Shown here: in pieces, positions 36,229 to 45,955 of the stretch | How positions within the stretch are numbered: position 1 is the first letter of the stretch | Layout: each line of letters begins with the position of its first letter | DNA from: Bradyrhizobium sp. LTSP849 | GTDB taxonomy: Bacteria > Pseudomonadota > Alphaproteobacteria > Rhizobiales > Xanthobacteraceae | Direction: 5' to 3' | Length of the DNA: 64,000 nucleotides | NCBI RefSeq assembly: GCF_000938255.1 | Contig: NZ_JYMR01000031.1 | Span: 1-64,000 of the forward strand | The notes under the pieces: model-generated | Database searches by the model: none | Told to the model about the DNA's origin: nothing | The model's input: the letters and a program-made list of their open reading frames with translations, nothing else | Position numbers and translations under genes: made by a program

Positions 36229-37632
36229 ATGAGACTGCCGCGCGAGATCGGACCCATCCACTTCGTCGGGATCGGCGGGATCGGCATGAGCGGCATCGCC
36301 GAGGTGCTGGTCAATCTCGGCTATGCGGTGCAGGGCTCGGACGCTTCCGACAATTACAATCTCGACCGTCTCCGCAAAGCGGGCGCAAAGGTCTCGGTCG
36401 GCCACAAGGCGGAGAATGTCGACGGCGCCGATGTCGTCGTGGTGTCCTCGGCGATCAAGCGCGACAATCCGGAATTGATGGCGGCGCGCGAGCGGCGCAT
36501 TCCCGTGGTGCGCCGCGCCGAGATGCTGGCCGAACTGATGCGGCTCAAAAGCTGCGTGGCGATCGCCGGCACCCATGGCAAGACCACGACGACGACGATG
36601 GTCGCGACGCTGCTCGATGCCGGTGGGCTTGATCCCACCGTCATCAATGGCGGCATCATCAATGCCTACGGCTCCAACGCGCGGCTCGGTGCTGGCGAGT
36701 GGATGGTGGTGGAGGCCGACGAGAGCGACGGTACATTTTTGAAGCTGCCGACCGAGGTCGCGATCGTCACCAATGTCGACCCCGAGCATCTCGACCACTT
36801 CAAGACGTTCGACGCCGTGCAGGACGCGTTCCGAAACTTCGTCGAGAACCTGCCGTTCTACGGCTTTGCCGTGATGTGCATCGATCACCCCGTGGTCCAG
36901 ACCCTCGTTGGCAAGATCGAGGATCGCCGCATCATCACCTATGGCGAGAATCCGCAGGCCGATGCGCGGTTGCTCGATCTGACCCCGATGGGCGGCGGAT
37001 CGAAGTTCAAGGTCGCGTTCCGCGATCGCAAGACCGGCGCCGTGCACGAGATCGTCGATCTCATGCTGCCGATGCCGGGGCGCCACAACGCCTCCAACGC
37101 GACGGCGGCGATCGCGGTGGCGCGGGAGCTCGGCGTGTCTGACGAAGCCATCCGCAAGGCAATCGCCGGCTTCGGCGGCGTCAAGCGCCGCTTCACCAAG
37201 ACCGGCGAGTGGAACGGCGTCACCGTGATCGACGATTACGGCCATCACCCCGTCGAGATCGCTGCGGTCTTGAAGGCTGCGCGGGAATCCACCAACGGCA
37301 AGATTGTCGCCGTGGTGCAGCCGCATCGCTACACCCGCCTGCAATCGCTGTTCGAGGAATTTTGCACCTGCTTCAACGATGCCGATTCGGTGATTGTTGC
37401 AGATGTCTATGCTGCCGGCGAGACGCCGATCGAAGGTATCGACCGCGATCATTTTGTCGCGGGCCTGCGCGCGCACGGCCACCGTGAGGTGATCCCGCTG
37501 CCGGCAGCGCCGGAGCTCGCGGGCATCGTCAAGGGATTGGCGAAGTCGGGCGATCTCGTCGTGTGCTTAGGGGCCGGCAACATCACGCAATGGGCGTATG
37601 CCTTGCCGGGTGAATTGAAAGCGTTGGGGTGA
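36229..37632 (+). CDS. murC: UDP-MurNAc:L-alanine ligase
   Basis: 467 residues. First amino-acid addition to UDP-MurNAc. N-terminal [21 protein letters not shown] loop [15 protein letters not shown] near 114, [47 protein letters not shown] with [15 protein letters not shown] and [14 protein letters not shown]. All catalytic loops look intact. The start is set by the conserved [14 protein letters not shown]. Confidence 0.96.
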   Translation: MRLPREIGPIHFVGIGGIGMSGIAEVLVNLGYAVQGSDASDNYNLDRLRKAGAKVSVGHKAENVDGADVVVVSSAIKRDNPELMAARERRIPVVRRAEMLAELMRLKSCVAIAGTHGKTTTTTMVATLLDAGGLDPTVINGGIINAYGSNARLGAGEWMVVEADESDGTFLKLPTEVAIVTNVDPEHLDHFKTFDAVQDAFRNFVENLPFYGFAVMCIDHPVVQTLVGKIEDRRIITYGENPQADARLLDLTPMGGGSKFKVAFRDRKTGAVHEIVDLMLPMPGRHNASNATAAIAVARELGVSDEAIRKAIAGFGGVKRRFTKTGEWNGVTVIDDYGHHPVEIAAVLKAARESTNGKIVAVVQPHRYTRLQSLFEEFCTCFNDADSVIVADVYAAGETPIEGIDRDHFVAGLRAHGHREVIPLPAAPELAGIVKGLAKSGDLVVCLGAGNITQWAYALPGELKALG

Positions 37633-37677
37633 GGGCGAGCGGATGTCGAGTCATCATCGATCACTGCCCGTGTGGCC

Positions 37678-37840
37678 ACCCCTCTCCCTAACCCTCCCCC
37701 GCAAGGGGGGAGGGAACCCATCCGCCGGTGCCTCCCTGACTCTCGCAAAGGAGCAGAGCGCAGCTGTGGCGCTAGGTGAGGCGAGCACGCTGGTCAAGCT
37801 CCCTCCCCCCTTGCGGGGGAGGGTTGGGGAGAGGGGTAAG
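37678..37840. repeat. long inverted repeat (family D) between murC and murB
   Basis: CCCCTCTCCCTAACCCTCCC at the left and GGGAGGGTTGGGGAGAGGGG at the right are complementary apart from a few positions, around ~105 bp. The inner flanks CCCGCAAGGGGGGAGGG and CCCTCCCCCCTTGCGGGGGA also pair. The 276-bp murC-murB gap holds nothing else. Confidence 0.8.
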
Positions 37841-37908
37841 CCCCGGGCGCTGGCGGACAACGTCACGCGACGCAATCTCAATCCAGCTCGCATTTGGGTC
37901 TGCGGGCC

Positions 37909-38829
37909 ATGAGCTTTCCCGACATCACGCCCGACCTCAAAGCCGCGATGCCCGATCTCCGTGGCCGGCTGCTCGCCAACCAATCGCTCGCTGAACTGAC
38001 CTGGTTTCGCGTCGGCGGTCCGGCGCAGGTGCTGTTCACGCCGGCCGATGAAGACGATCTTGGCTATTTCCTCGCGCATCTCGCCAGCGACATTCCCGTT
38101 TATGTCGTCGGTGTCGGCTCCAATCTCATTGTGCGCGACGGTGGCATTGCGGGCGTCGTGATCCGGCTGGCTCCGCGCGCTTTTGGTGAGGCGAATGCCA
38201 GCGGCGACATCGTCACGGCGGGCGCATCTGCGCTCGACAAGCGCGTGGCGGAGGTGGCGGCTGGCGCTGATGTCGGCGAGCTCGAATTCTTCTTCGGCAT
38301 TCCCGGCACGATCGGCGGCGCGCTGCGCATGAATGCGGGCGCCAATGGCGGCGAGACCAAGGACGTGCTGATCGAGGCGACCGGTATCGCCCGTGACGGC
38401 AGCAAGCATGTCTTCTCCAACGCCGAGATGAAATTCGTCTACCGCAACAGCGGCGTCGATCCGTCCATCATCTTCACCTCCGCGCGCTTTCGCGGCGAGA
38501 TCAGGGACGCTGATGCGATCCGTGCGCGCATGGCGGAGGTGCAGAGCCATCGCGAAACCGCGCAGCCGATCCGCGAGAAGACCGGCGGCTCGACCTTCAA
38601 GAATCCGCCCGGCCATTCCGCCTGGAAGCTGGTCGACGCCGCCGGCTGCCGCGGCCTGCGTGTCGGCGGCGCGCAGGTGTCCGAGATGCACTGCAATTTC
38701 CTGATCAACACCGGCGAGGCCACCGCGCACGACATCGAGACCCTGGGCGAGACTGTGCGCGAACGGGTGAAGGCAAATTCCGGAATTGAGTTACATTGGG
38801 AAATCAAGCGGATCGGGGTTTCCGGTTGA
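37909..38829 (+). CDS. murB: UDP-N-acetylenolpyruvoylglucosamine reductase
   Basis: 306 residues from the ATG at 37909 (the upstream TTG frame adds only five residues). FAD enzyme that reduces enolpyruvyl-UDP-GlcNAc to UDP-MurNAc. Motifs: [53 protein letters not shown], proton-donor Ser in [16 protein letters not shown] and the C-terminal Glu in [10 protein letters not shown]. It is a type-IIb-like short form. Confidence 0.95.
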   Translation: MSFPDITPDLKAAMPDLRGRLLANQSLAELTWFRVGGPAQVLFTPADEDDLGYFLAHLASDIPVYVVGVGSNLIVRDGGIAGVVIRLAPRAFGEANASGDIVTAGASALDKRVAEVAAGADVGELEFFFGIPGTIGGALRMNAGANGGETKDVLIEATGIARDGSKHVFSNAEMKFVYRNSGVDPSIIFTSARFRGEIRDADAIRARMAEVQSHRETAQPIREKTGGSTFKNPPGHSAWKLVDAAGCRGLRVGGAQVSEMHCNFLINTGEATAHDIETLGETVRERVKANSGIELHWEIKRIGVSG

Positions 38830-38852
38830 ACGACGCAGACGGGCGAGAGAAC

Positions 38853-39839
38853 ATGCGCATCACCATCCTCTTCGGCGGCTCCAACCGGGAGCGTCTGGTT
38901 TCCGTGGCCTCAGCCCAGGCGCTGCATCAGGCGCTGCCCGAGGCCGATCTCTGGTGGTGGGACGTCGAGGACAAGGTACACACCGTCCAGTCGAAGCAGC
39001 TGCTCGAACATGCCCGTCCGTTCGAGGACGAGTTCAAGCCGGGCACGCGCGGCATTCCGCTGGAGCAGGCGCTCGACCAGGCCAAGGCGGAGGACCGCGT
39101 GCTGGTGCTCGGCCCGCATGGCGGGCGTGCCGAGAACGGCGAATTGCAGGTGATGTGCGAAGCGCGCGGCGTGGCCTTCACCGGATCGGGCTCGGCCTCC
39201 TCACATCTCGCCTTCGACAAGATCGCCGCCAAGCGGTTTGCCGCGCTCGGCGGCGTGACGCCGCCGGCAAGCGTGGCGCTGGACAATATCGATGAAGCCT
39301 TCGCCAAATACGGCCGGTTGATTGCAAAGCCGGCGCGCGATGGTTCGAGCTACGGCCTGATCTTCGTCAATGCCAAGCAGGATCTCGTCGCCGTCCGCAA
39401 TGCGGCGAAGCACGAAGAATATGTGATCGAGCCCTACATCGCCGGCATCGAGGCGACCTGCGGCGTGCTGGAGCGCACCGACGGCTCGATCATCTCGCTG
39501 CCGCCGATCGAGATCATTCCGGGTGAGGGCAATTTCGACTACGCCGCAAAATATCTTCTGAAGTCGACCCAGGAGATCTGCCCAGGCCGCTTCACGGTGG
39601 AGATCACCGCCGCGCTGAAGGAGCAGGCGATGCTGGCCCATCGGGCGATGTCCTGCACCGGCTATTCCCGTTCCGACTTCATTGTCTCGGACAAGGGGCT
39701 GGTCTATCTCGAAACCAACACGCTGCCCGGGCTGACGAAGTCCTCGCTCTACCCCAAGGCGCTGAAGGCCGAGGGCATCGCGTTCGTCGACTTCCTGCGG
39801 GGCCTGATCGAGCTCGCCGAGCGGCGGGTACAGAAATAG
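38853..39839 (+). CDS. ddl: D-alanine:D-alanine ligase (divergent N-terminal motifs)
   Basis: 328 residues from the ATG at 38853. ATP-grasp ligase that supplies D-Ala-D-Ala to MurF. Conserved parts: FGGSNRERLVSVASAQAL (Glu of the GG-x-S-x-E-R box kept), GSGSASSHLAFDKIAAKRFA, KPARDGSSYGLIFV, PPIEIIPGEGNFDYAAKY, GYSRSDFIV and LETNTLPGLTKSSLYPK. The usual HG-x-x-GEDG box reads PHGGRAENGELQ, so the GED is changed to AEN. Position after murB supports the assignment. Confidence 0.9.
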   Translation: MRITILFGGSNRERLVSVASAQALHQALPEADLWWWDVEDKVHTVQSKQLLEHARPFEDEFKPGTRGIPLEQALDQAKAEDRVLVLGPHGGRAENGELQVMCEARGVAFTGSGSASSHLAFDKIAAKRFAALGGVTPPASVALDNIDEAFAKYGRLIAKPARDGSSYGLIFVNAKQDLVAVRNAAKHEEYVIEPYIAGIEATCGVLERTDGSIISLPPIEIIPGEGNFDYAAKYLLKSTQEICPGRFTVEITAALKEQAMLAHRAMSCTGYSRSDFIVSDKGLVYLETNTLPGLTKSSLYPKALKAEGIAFVDFLRGLIELAERRVQK

Positions 39840-40188
39840 TTAGGATTGGTTAACGGCCAAACCGGCGAAAACGCCCGGTTCGACGGCCAAAACCGGTAAA
39901 ATGCCGGACATCGTGGCATAACTGCCTCACACGGCTGGGCAAAAAGCATCGGCCGTTAACGAACTTTACCTTTTGTTTACCAGGAAGTCCGAAGGTTAAC
40001 GCTGGCGGCGCATATGGCGTTTTGGCTGCCGGCGCGTGAACTGTTGCGGATGTCTCCGACAGCAGCGAACGCTTTGATGGGGAGAGGCTTCTTCTGCTGA
40101 AGACCAGTACCCGGCCCGGCAAGACCGAGACGTCATGTTCGCCAGGACCCGCGCGATGTCGCGGGCAAACTGTTGACGAGCTCGTGCA
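39840..40188. other. 349-bp gap with three GTTAAC hexamers before ftsQAZ
   Basis: No gene is supported. GTTAAC occurs at 39849-39854, 39955-39960 and 39995-40000. A short hairpin CCGGCG-AAAA-CGCC follows ddl at 39862-39875. In Caulobacter the ftsQA and ftsZ promoters are controlled by CtrA (TTAA-N7-TTAAC); I see only half-sites here. A promoter for ftsQAZ is likely in this gap. Confidence 0.45.
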
Positions 40189-41211
40189 ATGGATGGAGCA
40201 GGAAGCCTCACCCGGTCGTTTTTCAGATCGCTGAGGCCCCAAGCTGACCTGAAGGCGGCCGCTATCGGAGCGGTCGTGCTTCTGCGCGAGTGGGTGCAGG
40301 ACAAGCGCCAGGAACGACTTCAAGAAAAGCGCGCTGTCGCCAAGCAAAAGGCCAAGGCCGTCGTCGAACGCACGCCGCCGCCGCGCGTGATCGCGCTGGT
40401 CGAGCGCTATCTGCCGCGCCGGGTCGGGATCAGCATGACCGTGCTGCTTTTGATCGGTAGCTGCGGCTTCGGCATCGTCAAGGGCGGCCATCTCCAGGAT
40501 TTCATCACCGCCGTCAGCGACGCGCGCAATGCGATGGCCAATTCCGCCGGCTTCCGCATCACCTCGGTCGTAATCAACGGCCGCAAGCAGCTCAGCCAGG
40601 ACGAGATTCTCGCGATCGGCGGCGTCAGCGGTCGCTCCTCGCTGCTGTTCCTCGACGCCGACAGCGTTCGCGACAAGCTGAAGGCCAATCCCTGGATCGC
40701 GGATGCGACCGTGCTGAAGCTCTATCCGGGCCGGCTCATGATCGAGATCACCGAGCGCCAGGCGTTCGCGCTGTGGCAGGAGGGCGGCCGGCTCTCCGTC
40801 ATCGCCGACGACGGTGCCCTGCTCGAACCCTATGTCTCGCGCCGGTTCCTGTCGCTGCCGCTCGTGGTCGGCAAGGGTGCCGACGCGCAGGCCCGCGACT
40901 TCCTCGCGCTGCTGGCGCGCTATCCGCAGGTGAATTCGGTGACCAAAGCTGCAATCCTGGTCGGTGAGCGGCGCTGGAATCTGCGGCTGAAGGATGGCCT
41001 CGACATCCGCCTGCCCGAGCAGGACGTCGGCAACGCACTTGCCGCGCTCTCCAAGCTCGACAAGGAGGACAAGCTGTTCTCCCGCGATATCGTCGCGGTC
41101 GACATGCGATTGCCCGATCGCCTGGTGGTGCAGCTGTCCGACGACGCCGCCAAGGTGCGTGAGGACCTGTTCAAAGACAAAAAGAAAAAGAAGGCCGGGG
41201 ACGCCGCATGA
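40189..41211 (+). CDS. ftsQ: cell division protein FtsQ
   Basis: 340 residues. A basic, charged cytosolic N-terminus of ~80 residues, one membrane helix (ISMTVLLLIGSCGFGIVKGG), a POTRA domain (FRITSVVINGRKQLSQDEIL) and an FtsQ domain (ANPWIADATVLKLYPGRLMI, ERQAFALWQEGGRLSVIADD), ending in a Lys-rich tail. It scaffolds the divisome through FtsL/FtsB. It overlaps ftsA by 4 bp. Confidence 0.95.
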   Translation: MDGAGSLTRSFFRSLRPQADLKAAAIGAVVLLREWVQDKRQERLQEKRAVAKQKAKAVVERTPPPRVIALVERYLPRRVGISMTVLLLIGSCGFGIVKGGHLQDFITAVSDARNAMANSAGFRITSVVINGRKQLSQDEILAIGGVSGRSSLLFLDADSVRDKLKANPWIADATVLKLYPGRLMIEITERQAFALWQEGGRLSVIADDGALLEPYVSRRFLSLPLVVGKGADAQARDFLALLARYPQVNSVTKAAILVGERRWNLRLKDGLDIRLPEQDVGNALAALSKLDKEDKLFSRDIVAVDMRLPDRLVVQLSDDAAKVREDLFKDKKKKKAGDAA

Positions 41212-42530
41212 CCGGTCTTGATCGCACCCAGACGCCGAAGACGCGCCAGATGCCGCACAAGCGCGGCGGCCTCGTCGCCTGCCTCGACATCGGCACCAGC
41301 AAGATCGCCTGCATGATCGCGCGGCTGAAGCCGTCGGCTCCGAGCGAAGCCCTGGGCGGCCGCACCCATGCGGTGGAGCTGATCGGTTACAGCCAGATCC
41401 AGTCGCGCGGCATGAAGGCCGGTGCGGTGGTCGATCTCGCCGAATGCGAGCAGGCAGTGCGCCAGGCCGTCGGGCTTGCCGAGAAAATGGCCAAGGTGCG
41501 GGTCGAGTCCGTGCTGCTGTCGGTCTCCGGCGGTCGGCTCTCCGGCCAGCTCGTCGAAGCCGCGGCCGACATCCGCGGCGGCGCAGTGACGCCGGCCGAC
41601 GTCAGCCGCGTCACCTCCACTGGCATGCGCCACGCCACCGGCGATGGCCGCACCGTGCTGCACGCGCTTCCGGTCGGCTACACGCTGGACGGGGTCAAGG
41701 GCATCCGCGATCCCCGCGGCATGGTCGCGCGCCAGTTCGGCGTCGACATGAACGTGGTCACCTGCGACGCCACGGTGGCGCGGAACCTGATGCTGGCGGT
41801 GGAACGCTGCCACCTCAACGTCGAAGCCATGGCGGCGAGCCCCTATGTCGCCGGCCTGTCGGTGCTGACCGACGACGAGGCCGATCTCGGCGCCGCCGTG
41901 GTCGAGATGGGCGCGGGCACCACCACGATCGCGGTTTATGCCGGCGGCCGCTTCGTGCACGCGGCCGGTTTTGCGGTCGGCGGGCAACACATCACGATGG
42001 ATCTCGCGCGTGGACTCTCCGCGACCATTGCCGATGCCGAGCGAATCAAGACTTTATACGGCACCGTCCTCACCGGCGGATCGGACTCGCGTGAGCTGAT
42101 GTCTGTACCGACGGCCGGTGATGAGCAGGATCTGCCGCAGATCGTTTCGCGCGCCACCATCGCCAACATCGTCAAGCACCGTGCTGAGGAAGTCTTCGAA
42201 ATGGTTCGGGACAAGCTGAAGGATTCGCCCTTCGCGGCAGAGCCCAAGGGCCGTGTCGTGCTCTCGGGCGGCGCCTCGCAGCTCACCGGTCTCGTCGAAC
42301 TCGGAACGCAAATTCTCGGCCGGCCCGTGCGGGTCGGACGTCCGCTCGGTTTTGGCCGGCTGCCCAACGAGGCGAAGAACGCCGCGTTCGCGGTGCCGGC
42401 CGGACTTCTCGTCTACCCGCAATATGTTCACCACGAACATGTCGAACCGCGGCATACGCGGCAGCAGGTCAAGACAGGGACCGGCGGTTATTTCGGAAAG
42501 GTCGGACGATGGCTACGCGAGGGCTTTTGA
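41208..42530 (+). CDS. ftsA: cell division protein FtsA
   Basis: 440 residues. Actin-like ATPase that tethers FtsZ to the membrane. Phosphate-1 loop GLVACLDIGTSKIACMIARL, the 1C subdomain insert (SVSGGRLSGQLVEAAADIRG), phosphate-2 VVEMGAGTTTIAVYAGG and the adenosine motif VVLSGGASQLTGLVEL. The C-terminal amphipathic helix (GYFGKVGRWLREGF) is the membrane-targeting sequence. ATG overlaps the ftsQ stop. Confidence 0.96.
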   Translation: MTGLDRTQTPKTRQMPHKRGGLVACLDIGTSKIACMIARLKPSAPSEALGGRTHAVELIGYSQIQSRGMKAGAVVDLAECEQAVRQAVGLAEKMAKVRVESVLLSVSGGRLSGQLVEAAADIRGGAVTPADVSRVTSTGMRHATGDGRTVLHALPVGYTLDGVKGIRDPRGMVARQFGVDMNVVTCDATVARNLMLAVERCHLNVEAMAASPYVAGLSVLTDDEADLGAAVVEMGAGTTTIAVYAGGRFVHAAGFAVGGQHITMDLARGLSATIADAERIKTLYGTVLTGGSDSRELMSVPTAGDEQDLPQIVSRATIANIVKHRAEEVFEMVRDKLKDSPFAAEPKGRVVLSGGASQLTGLVELGTQILGRPVRVGRPLGFGRLPNEAKNAAFAVPAGLLVYPQYVHHEHVEPRHTRQQVKTGTGGYFGKVGRWLREGF

Positions 42531-42617
42531 TGACTCCTTTCCGCAATTCCCGACTTTCACCAACTCCCGCGGCCGCCGGCCGGGGCGAACCCACGCGCGC
42601 GTGATCGAGAGGCAAAC

Positions 42618-44387
42618 ATGACCATCAGTATCAATGCTCCTGATATTCACGAACTGAAGCCGCGGATCACCGTGTTCGGCGTCGGCGGCGCCGGCGGCAA
42701 TGCCGTCAACAACATGATCACGGCCGGCCTCCAGGGCGTCGACTTCGTGGTCGCCAACACCGACGCGCAGGCGCTGACGATGTCGAAGGCGCAGCGCATC
42801 GTGCAGATGGGCACGGCGGCGACGCAAGGGTTGGGCGCAGGCTCGCAGCCGGTCGTCGGCGCGGCCGCGGCCGAAGAGGTGATGGACGAGCTCCGCGACC
42901 ATCTCTCCGGCGCCAACATGGTGTTCGTCACCGCCGGCATGGGCGGCGGCACCGGCACCGGTGCAGCTCCCGTCATCGCCAAGATCGCGCGCGAGATGGG
43001 CATCCTCACCGTCGGTGTGGTGACCAAGCCGTTCCACTTCGAGGGCGGTCGCCGCATGCGCACCGCGGAAGCCGGCATCAACGAGCTGCACAAGGTGGTC
43101 GATACGCTCTTGATCATCCCGAACCAGAACCTGTTCCGGGTCGCCAACGAGAAGACCACCTTCGCCGACGCCTTCGCGATGGCCGACCAGGTGCTCTACT
43201 CGGGCGTTGCCTGCATCACCGACCTGATGGTCAAGGAAGGCCTGATCAACCTCGACTTCGCCGACGTGAGAGCGGTGATGAAGGAAATGGGCAAGGCGAT
43301 GATGGGCACGGGCGAAGCCTCCGGCGACAAGCGCGCGCTGACCGCCGCTGAAGCCGCGATCGCCAACCCGTTGATCGACGATAGCTCGATGAAGGGCGCC
43401 AAGGGCCTTCTGATCTCGATCACGGGCGGCAAGGACCTCACCCTGTTCGAAGTCGACGAAGCCGCGACCCGCATCCGCGAGGAAGTCGACCAGGACGCCA
43501 ACATCATCGTCGGCGCCACCTTCGACGAAGCGCTCGACGGCCTGATCCGCGTCTCGGTCGTTGCCACCGGCATCGAGCAGGCCGCGATCGCCCGCAACAC
43601 CCAGGCCAGCAGCGCTCCGGTTGCGAACGCGGCCCCGCAGGCCCAGCAGGCCCCGGCGCCTGCTGTGGCTGCCGAGAGCCGTCTCGCCGATCTGACTGCA
43701 CGGCTCCGCGCCGACAACCAGCGCATGGCCGAACGTGCCCAGAAGCTGGAAGGGCAGGTCCCGGCCGCGCCGCGTGCCAATGTCGAGCGTGCAGCGCTCG
43801 CGGCCATCGCCGCCGCCGTTTCCGAAGTTCCGCAGGCGCCCGCGCCGATGCAGACCTATGGCGACGTCACCGTGCGTCCGATCGCACAGAAGCCGACGCT
43901 GTTCCCGGAGCCCGAGCAGGCGCCGATGGCGATGCATGAGCCGATGATGCCGGAAACATTCATCCCGCCGCAGGCCGAGCGTGCGCCGGTGCGTGCGCCG
44001 CGGATGCCGCGCCTCGAGGAACTGCCGATGCCGGCCCAGGCCGAGATTCGTCAGGCCCGTGGCGAAATGGAGGACGAGACGCCGCAAAAGACCCGGCTGT
44101 CGCTGCTCCAGCGCCTCGCCAATGTCGGCCTTGGCCGTCGCGACGAGGAGACCGAGGCACCGATCGCAGCCCGATCCGCTGCTCCGGCGATGCCGGCGTT
44201 GCCCGATCGCAAGCCGCAGCGCTCCGTTGCGCAGCAGATCGCAGCCAGCGAGCCGGTCTCCGAGTATGCCCGCCGGCCCGCGCCGCAGGGTCTTGACGCC
44301 CATGGCCGCCCCGCGCCTGTTGCGCCGGCGCCACAGGGAGACGACCATCTTGATATCCCGGCCTTCCTGCGGCGGCAGGCGACCTGA
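42618..44387 (+). CDS. ftsZ: cell division GTPase FtsZ, long-linker form
   Basis: 589 residues. It forms the Z-ring. GTPase core in residues 1-~320: [18 protein letters not shown], tubulin signature [15 protein letters not shown] near 108-120, [21 protein letters not shown] long disordered linker (~320-570) rich in Ala, Pro, Gln leads to the conserved C-terminal peptide [13 protein letters not shown], which binds FtsA. The long linker is normal for alphaproteobacteria. It begins 87 bp after ftsA and is followed by a strong terminator. Confidence 0.97.
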   Translation: MTISINAPDIHELKPRITVFGVGGAGGNAVNNMITAGLQGVDFVVANTDAQALTMSKAQRIVQMGTAATQGLGAGSQPVVGAAAAEEVMDELRDHLSGANMVFVTAGMGGGTGTGAAPVIAKIAREMGILTVGVVTKPFHFEGGRRMRTAEAGINELHKVVDTLLIIPNQNLFRVANEKTTFADAFAMADQVLYSGVACITDLMVKEGLINLDFADVRAVMKEMGKAMMGTGEASGDKRALTAAEAAIANPLIDDSSMKGAKGLLISITGGKDLTLFEVDEAATRIREEVDQDANIIVGATFDEALDGLIRVSVVATGIEQAAIARNTQASSAPVANAAPQAQQAPAPAVAAESRLADLTARLRADNQRMAERAQKLEGQVPAAPRANVERAALAAIAAAVSEVPQAPAPMQTYGDVTVRPIAQKPTLFPEPEQAPMAMHEPMMPETFIPPQAERAPVRAPRMPRLEELPMPAQAEIRQARGEMEDETPQKTRLSLLQRLANVGLGRRDEETEAPIAARSAAPAMPALPDRKPQRSVAQQIAASEPVSEYARRPAPQGLDAHGRPAPVAPAPQGDDHLDIPAFLRRQAT

Positions 44388-44413
44388 GGATTGTTACAAT
44401 AAGGCGGACGAAA

Positions 44414-44451
44414 AAAGGTCCCGGCAGCAAGCTTGCCGGGACCTTTCCTTT
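44414..44451 (+). terminator. rho-independent terminator after ftsZ
   Basis: AAAGGTCCCGGCA and TGCCGGGACCTTT form a perfect 13-bp stem around GCAAGCT, followed by CCTTTTG. It closes the dcw transcription block before lpxC. The rest of the 361-bp gap (to 44748) holds no gene; the lpxC promoter should be in it. Confidence 0.85.
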
Positions 44452-44748
44452 TGTCCGGTGCATGCCCGGGTTGCGCGCGCAAGCGACTGATTTTAAATCA
44501 TTAATTACTTATTCGGTGGTTCAGTAAAGTTGCCGATAACGGCCCCAAACCCCGGCGTAATTTGGTTAAGCCTTGGCGCGAATACGGCAGGTTTGGGGTA
44601 ACAATCGGTAAAAAAGCGTGAGTTGGCGCTGTTTGAGGCAGTGACTATGGTTTGGCGTGACTTGGGGATACGGATTCGGACGGTCGGCCTTGGCCGGTTA
44701 ATCGGGTCTTGTATAAGTCGCGTTGGGTCGTAGTGGGGCGGGTTCCTG

Positions 44749-45711
44749 ATGAAATTTAGCCGGCAAACAACGCTTCGTGCGCAAGCCAGTGTGGCCGGCG
44801 TCGGCGTTCATTCCGGTCTTCCCGTCACGCTCACGCTCGGACCTGCGCCTGTCGATGCAGGTTATGTTTTTGTCCGCACCGGCCTCGAGGGAAGTGACCG
44901 CGAAGTTCAGGCGACTGCCGAGCAGGTGATCGCGACCGATTTCGCGACTGTCCTCGGTGACCGCAGCGGTCCGCTGGTCTCGACCGCCGAGCACGTGCTT
45001 GCTGCGCTGCGGGGCATGGGCGTCGACAACGCCATTATCGAGATCGACGGTCCGGAAGTGCCGATCATGGACGGCAGCGCCGCGGCCTTCATTGCGGCGA
45101 TCGATCAGGCCGGCATCGTCAACCAGCCGGCACAGCGCCGCTTTATCCAGGTTTTGAAGCCGATCTCGGTCAAGATCGGCGACTCCTTCGGCGAGATCCG
45201 GCCCTACGCCAACGGGTTCCGCGCCGAGGTCGAGATCGACTTCACCAATCCCGTCATCGGCCAGCAGAGCTACGGCTTCGACCTCAGCCCTGAGCGTTTC
45301 CGCCGCGAAGTCGGCCGCGCCCGGACTTTTGGTCTGATGGGCGATGTCGCCCGGCTCTGGAGCGCGGGCTATGCGCTCGGCGCCTCCTTCGACAACACCG
45401 TCGTGTTCGACGAAGAGCGGCTGCTCAACACCGAGGGCCTGCGCTACGCCGACGAATGCGCCCGTCACAAGGTGCTGGACGTGATCGGCGATCTGGCGCT
45501 GGCCGGCCTGCCGCTGCTCGGCGCCTATCGCTCGGTGCGTGGCGGCCACAAGCTCAACCACGCCGTCCTGACCGCGCTGCTCGCCGACCGTACCGCCTGG
45601 CGGGTGGTCGAGGGCGAGGCGGCCCGCCGCACCACGCGTCCCGTTGTCGAGATCGGCAGCGGCATGGTCGGTGGCCGGATTGCCGCGGCCTACGGCCCGG
45701 ACGTATCCTGA
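44749..45711 (+). CDS. lpxC: UDP-3-O-acyl-GlcNAc deacetylase
   Basis: 320 residues. Zinc enzyme for the committed step of lipid A synthesis. Zinc ligand His in VSTAEHVLAALRGMGVDNA and zinc His/Asp in CARHKVLDVIGDLALAG, with the general base region VPIMDGSAAAFI and catalytic His in GGHKLNHAVL. Complete. Separated from ftsZ by a terminator, it is probably read from its own promoter. Confidence 0.96.
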   Translation: MKFSRQTTLRAQASVAGVGVHSGLPVTLTLGPAPVDAGYVFVRTGLEGSDREVQATAEQVIATDFATVLGDRSGPLVSTAEHVLAALRGMGVDNAIIEIDGPEVPIMDGSAAAFIAAIDQAGIVNQPAQRRFIQVLKPISVKIGDSFGEIRPYANGFRAEVEIDFTNPVIGQQSYGFDLSPERFRREVGRARTFGLMGDVARLWSAGYALGASFDNTVVFDEERLLNTEGLRYADECARHKVLDVIGDLALAGLPLLGAYRSVRGGHKLNHAVLTALLADRTAWRVVEGEAARRTTRPVVEIGSGMVGGRIAAAYGPDVS

Positions 45712-45955
45712 AGATCTGTTGTCGCTAGCGGTTGGCCGCTGCTTCCCCCGGGAAACTCCCGGTAACCATGATCCACTAGGATTGCGGCACGTTCGCCTTA
45801 ATCCGGGCGGAATGCCTGCCTATCCCGTTGGTTAACGATCGTTTTTCGGTTACATCGGCGTGGTCGCATGGCAGGTACCACGGTTACATTTTGCGCCCAT
45901 GACGGGATTCATGGGCTGGCGGGCACCGCATCACAGGGCGTCAGGTCTTAAATTC

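Noticed and set aside
37678-37840. Possible CRISPR or tandem array between murC and murB
   Set aside because: Only one inverted pair of arms, no repeated unit with spacers; it is a single palindromic element.
44491-44748. CtrA full site upstream of lpxC (TTAAATCATTAA)
   Set aside because: The two TTAA halves are 4 bp apart rather than 7, so the CtrA pattern is not met.
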